The translations under genes and the position numbers were made by a program. Below are positions 1 through 5,070 of a stretch of 5,070 nucleotides of DNA, one piece after another. This DNA is from DATMBF01 sp035559595 (GTDB lineage Bacteria > Bacteroidota > Ignavibacteria > UBA10030): positions 1 to 5,070 of the forward strand of contig DATMBF010000036.1 of the NCBI GenBank assembly GCA_035559595.1. Direction: 5' to 3'. The first letter of the stretch is position 1, and each line of letters opens with the position of its first letter. The notes under the pieces were generated by a model, which was not told the DNA's origin, searched no databases, and saw only the letters and a list, made by a program, of their open reading frames with translations.

Positions 1-19
1 AACGATGGGGAGGGACTCC

Positions 20-58
20 ATTACCCCGAATTGCCTCACAAGGCATTCTCGCGGTAAT
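20..58. other. Imperfect hairpin downstream of the kinase gene
   Basis: Outer arms ATTACC (20-25) and GGTAAT (53-58) flank inner arms GAAT-T-GCCT (28-36, one bulged T) and AGGCATTC (41-48), around a CACA loop. It lies about 58-97 bases past the kinase stop. No run of T follows on either strand, so it does not meet the usual rule for an intrinsic terminator. It could mark the end of the transcript or be a small dispersed palindrome. The rest of 1-116 shows no gene that I can support. Confidence 0.4.
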
Positions 59-116
59 TGGATTGATTCTTCCAAAGCCGGCTGCTCCCCGCCGTCATCA
101 CGTTTCCCGGGCACGC

Positions 117-2288
117 TCAACTGTCGATAATCTTGCGGATCTTCATCAAAACCTCATTCGGAATATACGGTTTCTGGACGAACTCCCAGGCACCTGCATT
201 CATTAATTCTGCCTTGATATGCGGTTCGAGATACCCGCTTGCAAGGATCACTTTCACGTTAGGATTCAATGCCCTGAGCCCGAAAAACACTCCTCGTCCA
301 TCCAACTTCGGCAGACCCACATCCATCAAGACCAAATCAATCTTGTCTTTGACCTGTCGATACAGTTCGACTGCTTCCTCACCATCCTTAGCCGTGAGTA
401 CCGTATATCCGTTCTTTTCAAGCAGGGATTGAACCAACGTCCGCAGCAATTCTTCGTCTTCGACGACAAGTATCGTTTCTGTTCCGGCTGGGGCTTCGGT
501 GTATTCCTTCGTCTGCACGCTGGTCGGTTCCATTGTGTGCTGTTGGACGGGAAAGTAGAGATGAAACTCTGTTCCGTGTCCGACTACGCTTTCCACCTCG
601 ATGAACCCCTTATGGCTCTGGACAACACCGTAGACCATCGCTAATCCTAAACCCGATCCTTTTCCTCGGGCTTTGGTCGTGAAGAAGGGTTCAAAGATGC
701 GGCTCAGTGCTGCCTGTTCTATTCCCATCCCCGTGTCTTTGACGGTGATACGCACATAGCGTTCTTCCTTGGCGTCGGGGAATCGTTCGATGATCCTCTC
801 CCCCGGTATGGTCGTGGTGGTAATCGAGAGTTTGCCTCCCGATGGCATTGCATCACGAGAGTTCACACACAGGTTTAAGAGCGCCTGATATAACTGATTC
901 CGATCAGCATGGATGGTGGGAAGAGCGTTCTCCAATTCCAACGAGTAACTAATGGTTTTGGGAAACGTCTCTTTGATCATCTGAATCAATTCCTCCACCA
1001 CATCGTTCACTCGAACGGATTCAATCAGCACCTCGCTTTTGCGCGCGAAGGTAAGTAACTGTCTGACCAATTCGGCTCCCCGGTGTACGGCTTTCGTGAT
1101 TGCTTGTACGCTAAAGCGAATTTTATCCGGTTTTTCCGCCGGCCGTTCAAGGATCGACGTATGGCCGAGGATGATCCCCAGAATATTGTTGAAGTCGTGC
1201 GCGATTCCTCCGGCCAGCGTGCCAAGGCTTTCCATCTTTTGTGCCTGGCGAAACTGTTCTTCAAGAACCCTTTGCGCCGTAACATCTCGAATGAATCCAC
1301 GATACGCGACGATATTACCATCCTTATCCCGAACCGCCGTGGCCGTTTCTAGGACGATAAGCTTTTTCCCATCCTTTCTCTTCAATTCTAATTCCAGATC
1401 TTTCACATATCCCTTCTGTTGCATCATCTGCTTAAACTTTTCCCGTTGACCTGCATCCCAGTATAGGTCATTTGCAATGTCAACAGTGAGGAGCTCTTCC
1501 TTCGAAGCGTAGCCAAACAACCGCACGCCGGAAGGATTGATATCGAGAAATCTTCCGTCCGAGGTGCTCACGAATAGAACATCCTTAGACTCTTCGAACA
1601 GTGTCCGATACCTGGTTTCGGACTCTTTCGTTTTCTCAAAGAGTCTTGCATTCTCTATGGCCAGCGAGCCGTGTGTGAGAAACAACTCAACAAGATGGAA
1701 CTCGTCCTGAGTGAACGGAGGGTCCGCTTTGCGGGCCACGTTAAAGACGCCAAGGACTTTTTCTTTCGACCGAATCGGGACACTGATGAGGTGCTCACAA
1801 GTCACGGACGCCCCTTCAGGATACAGTGAACGAGGATCAAGGTGGGCATTGTTTACCAGTTCAGCTTTGCCGGACAGTGCGATAGCGCCGGCGACACCAC
1901 TGCCCAAAGGAATAGTCCATTGATCAAGGTCCGGCGAAATCCACTCGGTTCCAATCAAGATGTATGGCCTCAAAACTGCGGCATGGTCATCAAGCCAATA
2001 CAATGCACAGGTATCGTAACGCAAGACATTTCGGAGCGCCTGAAGAATTTGATGGATTACCTCATTCAGATCGAGCGTGGAGAGCATTACTTGGGATATT
2101 TCGAGCAGTTGCTTGCGCTGTTCGGCAACGCGCTCCAGAGCTTCCTGTGAACGCATGCGCTCGGTGACATCATTGAGCGAAACGACGATACTCGCTTCTT
2201 CTTCTTCTTCTTCTTCTTCTGCAAGAAATATTCTTGCCACGTCGTATTCGAGGATAAGCTCTTCCACATTTGTGCGATAAGATTCCAT
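117..2288 (-). CDS. Hybrid histidine kinase lacking its N-terminal sensor part (partial PAS, GAF, PAS, HisKA, HATPase, receiver)
   Basis: From ATG 2288 (GGAGG 8 bases upstream) the protein has 723 residues. Residues 1-50 are only the C-terminal half of a PAS domain ('EELILEYDVARIF', then PAC 'SLNDVTERMRSQ'), interrupted by eight Glu at 24-31. GAF spans about 60-215, and PAS5 about 222-340 ends in 'GFIRDVTAQR'. HisKA carries the phospho-accepting H364 in 'GIAHDFNNIL'. The HATPase has the N box around N476 ('LNLCVNSRDAM'), the G1 box D518-T-G-M-G, the F box 'FEPFFTTK' (532-539) and the G2 box 'GKGSGLGLA' (542-550). The receiver (about 604-721) has acidic E610, D611 and E612, phospho-acceptor D656, S684 and K706. 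All catalytic residues are present, so it should autophosphorylate and pass phosphate to its own receiver. No output domain or partner is visible. No membrane segment or signal peptide is seen, so it is predicted cytoplasmic. It appears to be the catalytic end of the kinase whose sensor half lies at 5070-3406, separated by the inserted nuclease gene. Confidence 0.9.
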   Translation of the reverse strand: MESYRTNVEELILEYDVARIFLAEEEEEEEEASIVVSLNDVTERMRSQEALERVAEQRKQLLEISQVMLSTLDLNEVIHQILQALRNVLRYDTCALYWLDDHAAVLRPYILIGTEWISPDLDQWTIPLGSGVAGAIALSGKAELVNNAHLDPRSLYPEGASVTCEHLISVPIRSKEKVLGVFNVARKADPPFTQDEFHLVELFLTHGSLAIENARLFEKTKESETRYRTLFEESKDVLFVSTSDGRFLDINPSGVRLFGYASKEELLTVDIANDLYWDAGQREKFKQMMQQKGYVKDLELELKRKDGKKLIVLETATAVRDKDGNIVAYRGFIRDVTAQRVLEEQFRQAQKMESLGTLAGGIAHDFNNILGIILGHTSILERPAEKPDKIRFSVQAITKAVHRGAELVRQLLTFARKSEVLIESVRVNDVVEELIQMIKETFPKTISYSLELENALPTIHADRNQLYQALLNLCVNSRDAMPSGGKLSITTTTIPGERIIERFPDAKEERYVRITVKDTGMGIEQAALSRIFEPFFTTKARGKGSGLGLAMVYGVVQSHKGFIEVESVVGHGTEFHLYFPVQQHTMEPTSVQTKEYTEAPAGTETILVVEDEELLRTLVQSLLEKNGYTVLTAKDGEEAVELYRQVKDKIDLVLMDVGLPKLDGRGVFFGLRALNPNVKVILASGYLEPHIKAELMNAGAWEFVQKPYIPNEVLMKIRKIIDS
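2196..2219 (-). repeat. (GAA)8 trinucleotide repeat encoding eight consecutive glutamates
   Basis: Eight perfect GAA codons (TTC on the plus strand) encode Glu24-Glu31 of the kinase. They lie in the loop between the last two strands of the split PAS domain. Slippage would change the number of Glu residues without shifting the frame. Confidence 0.9.
2221..2237. repeat. Perfect 7-bp inverted repeat beside the GAA tract
   Basis: GCAAGAA (2221-2227) and TTCTTGC (2231-2237) form a perfect palindrome around a 3-base centre, one base from the GAA repeat. It lies in coding sequence ('ARIFLA'). A hairpin here could promote slippage at the repeat, but it may be a chance effect of A/T-rich codons. Confidence 0.5.
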
Positions 2289-2300
2289 ACTGTTATCCTC
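2250..2300 (-). promoter_or_regulatory. Possible hairpin masking the kinase ribosome binding site
   Basis: In the minus-strand transcript GAGGATAA (2300-2293) is perfectly complementary to TTATCCTC (2257-2250). This 8-base-pair stem would enclose a 35-base loop holding the start codon and would cover most of the GGAGG. Ribosomes finishing the upstream gene would open it. The stem is seen in the sequence. A regulatory role is inference, and the long loop makes it modest in stability. Confidence 0.3.
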
Positions 2301-3393
2301 CAATACTATTGCACTTTGGCAATTCGCCGTAGTTGTTTTTGAAATTGTTGAGAAGCTCCCTCTCCAGTATTCGATAATGTTCGGTGCGACTGAAGCGGAC
2401 AAAGACCTCGTGCTGTTTCAGAAAATGACTGAGCTGGTCGTTTTTAACTCCGTTCCCCGAGTAGCTTGCGATCCGCTTTCGCAGGTCACGGGAGCTTCCG
2501 ACGTAAATGACATCGCTCTTGTATCTTGCATAGTTGAGTTTCACCGCAATACTGAGCTCGTACACACCAGGCTCGGAGGGTATTCTATTGAATTTCTTTT
2601 CCGACAATTTTCGATACTCACTGAAGGCAATGTCTCTGCCGTAATAACAGGCAGCTCGTTCTTTGTAATTGGGAATGTTCAAGAGCTTTCTGCAGTTGCA
2701 GACGGTGCGATGTGAAAGATGGATTCCCTCCTGAGCTAAAAGGGATTGGAGCTGCCTGTCGTTCAACGGACGCTCGGTGCTGTGAATCAGTTCTTTGATC
2801 CTACAGGCATAGATTCGCTTGGGCGACGGGAAGAGACTTTTCAGGTTGATTATCTCATGATGAGGGGTACGCACAAACAATTTTGGCACCAGACGCGAGA
2901 GACGGCTCTGGTCGAGATACCGCAAGGGATACATCGTAAGGAATTTTTGAAACGTTAGCGGACGCAGGTGGACATCCTTACCGGAGATCCAGTAGCGACG
3001 CTGGTATTGAAGAAGGCTGTTCACAATGTGCAGCGCAAATGTATTTCTGGTGTTGATCCAGTTCAATGAGCAGATCATCCTATCATCCGTAAGGTGACCG
3101 GTTGGGAATATCCTAACCAGTCGGTCGTCGCGGATCCGAAAACAGAGTTTGCCCCGCTGGATCGTGACCGTTCCAAAGACCTGTTCCGGGGCCTCGACCC
3201 GATGGTCTCGCGAGGTTGCCGTGTTCTGGCGGACAGGTCGTCGAGGTCTGTGGGATTTCTTGACGAGAGCGACTTCTCTGTGAGAAGAGTTTGATCGTTC
3301 CTGTGTGATCCTTTCGATATACGCAAGATACTTGCTGAGCGGCATTTCGAGTACTTTGGCAAGGATGATCTTACCGACGGTTCGTTGGTTCAT
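2293..3393 (-). CDS. Sigma-54 (RpoN)-like C-terminal region fused to a GIY-YIG endonuclease domain
   Basis: The protein has 366 residues. Residues 1-30 ('KVLEMPLSKYLAYIERI') faintly resemble the RpoN activator-interacting region, and 35-70 is a basic linker. Residues 70-190 follow RpoN order: 'GTVTIQRGKLCFRIRDDRL' matches the strand pair before the core-binding C-terminal part, 120-160 matches the long helix and 'LRPLTFQ', and 'QSRLSRLVPKLFVRTP' (162-177) matches the 'STVSRVT.GKY..TP' helix-turn-helix. Residues 195-245 match the DNA-binding domain ('RPLNDRQLQSLLAQEGIHLS'), then 'HRTVCNCRKLLNIP' at the place of the RpoN box (canonical ARRTVAKYRE), with R229, T230, V231 and R235 kept. The first half of the core-binding domain is absent; RpoN is usually near 480 residues. 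Residues 272-362 are GIY-YIG: G276-V-Y278, Y297-V-G299, R305, likely metal ligand E344 and 'LPKCN' with N362. The ORF is intact. There is no clear ribosome binding site; the ATG lies 12 bases after the upstream TGA. It is probably a site-specific nuclease, not a working sigma factor. The nuclease target is unknown. Confidence 0.8.
   Translation of the reverse strand: MNQRTVGKIILAKVLEMPLSKYLAYIERITQERSNSSHREVALVKKSHRPRRPVRQNTATSRDHRVEAPEQVFGTVTIQRGKLCFRIRDDRLVRIFPTGHLTDDRMICSLNWINTRNTFALHIVNSLLQYQRRYWISGKDVHLRPLTFQKFLTMYPLRYLDQSRLSRLVPKLFVRTPHHEIINLKSLFPSPKRIYACRIKELIHSTERPLNDRQLQSLLAQEGIHLSHRTVCNCRKLLNIPNYKERAACYYGRDIAFSEYRKLSEKKFNRIPSEPGVYELSIAVKLNYARYKSDVIYVGSSRDLRKRIASYSGNGVKNDQLSHFLKQHEVFVRFSRTEHYRILERELLNNFKNNYGELPKCNSIGG
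2297..2301 (-). promoter_or_regulatory. Strong ribosome binding site for the kinase, inside the last codons of the sigma-54/GIY-YIG gene
   Basis: GGAGG lies 8 bases before ATG 2288-2286, which is ideal spacing. It overlaps the Gly-Gly codons just before the TAA at 2295-2293. This decides the kinase start at 2288 over the in-frame ATG at 2402, which would add 38 residues of non-PAS sequence overlapping the nuclease gene. The layout suggests translational coupling. Confidence 0.8.
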
Positions 3394-3405
3394 TCGGAGA
3401 GAACA

Positions 3406-4065
3406 TCAGCGGCTTTGTTTTGCTATGTCAGTTGCTTTTTGAGCGATTCGTATTTCGGTCCGGTTTCCGTTCAATATCTTGGTTTTTATTTCGGAGAGAA
3501 TTCGTTGTGTCAGTTCTTCCTTTGTATAATGTAACTGTGCTGCATACTTGTCGACAATGTCATTAAAGGCCTTATTGTGTTTGTAGATGTTGAGCTTTTC
3601 CGTGAGGACGATAACGGCTTCAGGCATAAATGCAAAAATCTGTTCGATAACGTTCCTGAAGTGGGTTTCACGCCGGCGCAACACTTCCTCAGCTTGTTTG
3701 CTCATCTCTTCAGCGGATTTCCGCCGGGTGATGTCGCTGCTAATTCCAAGCATAGCAACGACGTCGCCACGGTTGTTGCGAAGCGGAACTGTATGCGTCT
3801 CAAGCCATCGCCGCGTTCCCCTTCGACCAACAATTTCGAACGTCAAAGCTCCCGATTCCCCGCGAAATGCGCTTTCGACGAGCATGCGAAATGAGTCTCG
3901 GTACTCAGCCAGCACCAAGGGATACATGCAATGTCCGCGCACTGATTCCTCATTTTCTGCCTCTATCATCGCAAGGCCGGCGGGGTTTATCTGGAGAAGT
4001 GTCCCGTCAGCGGCAAGCAGCTTTATGAATTGTGGCTCAGCATTGATGATGGTTCGCAGGCGCTC
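3406..4065 (-). pseudogene. Middle fragment of the split sensor kinase: PAS3 plus the N-terminal half of PAS4
   Basis: This stretch continues the frame of the upstream fragment after the TAA. The first ATG is at 3969, inside the PAS3 fold, with no visible ribosome binding site, so it is unlikely to be a proper gene start. PAS3 runs from 'ERLRTIINAEPQF' (about 4065-4030) to the PAC motif 'MLGISSDITRRKSAE' (about 3750-3706). A short charged linker ('MSKQAEEVLRRRE') leads to PAS4, which begins 'HFRNVIEQIFAFMPEAVIVL' and reaches a strand 'TEIRIAQK'. It then runs into 'ATDIAKQSR' and TGA at 3406-3408. The missing end of PAS4 (the 'EELILEYDVARIF' strand and a 'SLNDVTERM' PAC motif) is found at the start of the kinase open frame at 2288. 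No catalytic domain is present. If translated from 3969 it would give a 187-residue protein. I treat it as a remnant of a disrupted gene. Confidence 0.75.
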
Positions 4066-4068
4066 TTA
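4066..4068 (-). other. In-frame TAA nonsense codon between PAS2 and PAS3
   Basis: Reading through the TAA gives 'QALQES-stop-ERLRTIINAE', followed without a frame change by a normal PAS domain. The equivalent linker before PAS2 reads 'LALEESEKRYQ', with Glu (GAA) where the stop now stands. One G-to-T change, GAA to TAA, would therefore explain the break. It could be a real mutation or a sequencing error. Confidence 0.85.
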
Positions 4069-5070
4069 GCTTTCCTGGAGAGCCTGTGCTGCCTGTAAGC
4101 GTTCGGTAACATCGTTAGCAAGCACGAGTCGAGCTCTCCGGCCCCCGAAGTCAATGGAGTGCGCGGTGATTTCAACATCGATGAGAGTGCCATCCTTTTT
4201 TCGATGTTTCCATAGCTCCCGGTGATGACTTTCGCCTCCTTTCGCCCTCACAATATCCTCGATGAGTGCTTGGGCTTCTTCGGACGGGCGGATGTCCTTG
4301 ATGGTCATGGCGAGAAATTTATCCCTGCTGTAACCGTAATGGTTAATGGCGGCCTTATTTACCGCAAGGAACGCAAGTGATTCTAGGTCAAATACCCACA
4401 TCGGAAGAGGACTGGAGTCGAAAAGCATTTGATACCGTTTTTCACTTTCTTCCAATGCGAGCTCGGCACTTTTTCTTTCGGTAATATCCAACAACACACC
4501 GCGTAGTTTTACCGATTGATCGGGCTCAACAATAACCGTTGCTACATCCCTAAGCCAAACCACGCGGCCGTCTGCACAAAGTGCCCGAAATTCAATACTG
4601 TGGTTCCTTCTTTCACGGGTCGCTGCAACACAGTACTCAATAACACGATTGAGATCGCCCGGATGGATTAGTTTCTCCCAAGTAATGTTCCTTAACCACT
4701 GCTTGGGAGTGTATCCAAGCACTTGGTGGCACTTATTGCTTACAAAGGTGAAACGGAAATCGCGGGTGTCGACTTCATAGACGATCCCGTTGATAGAGTG
4801 GACGAGTTCCTCATAGAGCGATTCCGATTGGTTCAGCCGGGGCATGAGAAAGCGCATGACCTGGTAAATTCCCAGCGGAACTAACAGAAGCCCGATGGTT
4901 TGTCCAACATAGCCTGTCAGAAAACCCACCTCATAGAGGAACGAATGCTTCCACTCTTCGGGCAACATGGTGCCATGAAAGAGAGAGCCGACGATCAGAT
5001 TGAGCATGATAAGAGCATATCCTGCCCACACAAGCCTAAAGCCCTTAACGTTGGATCGGACGAGTTTTCT
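4066..5070 (-). CDS. N-terminal fragment of a membrane-anchored multi-PAS sensor kinase (5' partial, ends at premature TAA)
   Basis: The frame is open to the right edge of the window, so the true start is probably outside it. The only in-window start I favour less is GTG at 5031, which would give 321 residues. Numbering from that GTG, two hydrophobic stretches at about 2-22 and 36-60 look like membrane helices. PAS1 (about 68-190) ends in a PAC motif 'GVLLDITERKSAE', and PAS2 (about 197-317) ends in 'VLANDVTERLQAA'. The PAS domains would sense a ligand or redox state, or relay a conformational change. No kinase domain is present before the stop. The frame closes at TAA 4066-4068 directly after 'ALQES', where the linker into the next PAS begins. 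The coding sequence resumes in the same frame after that stop, so this is best read as the front of a larger hybrid histidine kinase whose catalytic part lies at 2288-117. A free-standing two-PAS membrane protein is the alternative. Confidence 0.8.
   Translation of the reverse strand, partial: RKLVRSNVKGFRLVWAGYALIMLNLIVGSLFHGTMLPEEWKHSFLYEVGFLTGYVGQTIGLLLVPLGIYQVMRFLMPRLNQSESLYEELVHSINGIVYEVDTRDFRFTFVSNKCHQVLGYTPKQWLRNITWEKLIHPGDLNRVIEYCVAATRERRNHSIEFRALCADGRVVWLRDVATVIVEPDQSVKLRGVLLDITERKSAELALEESEKRYQMLFDSSPLPMWVFDLESLAFLAVNKAAINHYGYSRDKFLAMTIKDIRPSEEAQALIEDIVRAKGGESHHRELWKHRKKDGTLIDVEITAHSIDFGGRRARLVLANDVTERLQAAQALQES

Larger units (their letters stand above)
2289..3420 (-). mobile_element. 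Putative inserted element carrying the sigma-54-like/GIY-YIG gene (boundaries approximate)
   Basis: The two halves of one PAS domain (PAS4) flank this block. The 5' half stops near 'TEIRIAQK' (about 3435) and the 3' half resumes near 'VEELILEYD' (about 2268). Almost the whole block is a single open frame, so there is no room for a group I or group II intron core. I found no convincing terminal inverted repeats, target-site duplication or transposase. A clean excision restoring the kinase frame would have to remove a length equal to 1 modulo 3. The boundaries could shift by tens of bases. That it is an insertion is inferred from the split PAS domain. That it moves by homing is speculation based on the nuclease domain. 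Confidence 0.5.

Noticed and set aside
1..21. A possible start of a next minus-strand gene at ATG 21-19 (MESLPIV)
   Set aside because: Only seven codons are visible and no properly spaced ribosome binding site is present, so it cannot be supported.
133..2280. Several plus-strand open frames of 60-141 codons opposite the kinase, and similar ones opposite the other genes
   Set aside because: They lie antisense to well-supported domains, have no recognisable motifs and behave as shadows of minus-strand codon use.
2288..2402. Upstream in-frame ATG at 2402 as the kinase start (761 residues)
   Set aside because: The extra 38 residues overlap the nuclease gene, do not resemble PAS sequence and have no good ribosome binding site. 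ATG 2288 has GGAGG at ideal spacing.
2293..3393. Group I or group II intron, or an intein, hosting the GIY-YIG gene
   Set aside because: The open frame fills nearly the whole insert, leaving no space for a ribozyme core. Stop codons flank it and no intein splicing motifs were seen.
2269..3447. Possible target-site duplication: ATCGCTCAAA (3447-3438) and ATCGCACAAA (2278-2269) on the minus strand, 9 of 10 bases alike
   Set aside because: Removing one copy with the intervening DNA (1169 bases) would leave the two PAS halves out of frame, and a single 9/10 match near both junctions could easily be chance.
3445..3474. Weak -35/-10-like pair (TTGAAC and TACGAA, 16-base spacer) before the nuclease gene
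   Set aside because: The -10 match is only about half of the consensus and the sequence codes for the PAS4 strand, so it is not distinguishable from background.
4718..4740. Sigma-54 promoter-like TGGCAC followed by TTGC on the plus strand near 4727
   Set aside because: The spacer is 3 bases instead of 5, and it lies inside PAS1 coding sequence on the wrong strand for any gene here.

Overview
This window is bacterial accessory or signalling DNA of roughly balanced base composition. Everything I can support is read from the minus strand, right to left. The multi-PAS hybrid histidine kinase and the sigma-54 homology show it is bacterial. The sequence does not fix the phylum. Kinases of this PAS-rich, 'GIAHDFNNIL' H-box type are common in environmental groups such as Nitrospirota, Deltaproteobacteria and Ignavibacteria, and that placement is only a guess.

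Layout in transcription order (right to left). (1) 5070-4066: the 5'-partial start of a membrane sensor, with two predicted membrane segments, PAS1 and PAS2, ending at an in-frame TAA. (2) 4065-3406: the same reading frame continues after the TAA with PAS3 and the first half of PAS4, ending at TGA. (3) 3393-2293: an intact 366-residue protein that joins a sigma-54 (RpoN) C-terminal half to a GIY-YIG nuclease domain. It lies between the two halves of PAS4. (4) 2288-117: the second half of PAS4, then GAF, PAS5, HisKA, HATPase and a receiver domain, preceded by a strong GGAGG ribosome binding site at the very end of the insert. (5) 116-1: non-coding, with an imperfect hairpin at 20-58.

My reading is that one large gene (2 TM, four PAS, GAF, PAS, HisKA, HATPase, REC) was split by insertion of a sigma-54-like/GIY-YIG gene into PAS4. 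The insert carries a ribosome binding site at its downstream edge, so the catalytic half could still be made as a soluble hybrid kinase. The sensory half now carries a nonsense codon and looks like a decaying remnant.

The most interesting item is the sigma-54/GIY-YIG fusion. A promoter-recognition module (RpoN-box region and the -12-type helix-turn-helix region) seems to have become the DNA-targeting part of a putative nuclease that may itself be mobile. The domain assignments rest on motif recognition by eye. Target specificity, mobility and activity are inference.
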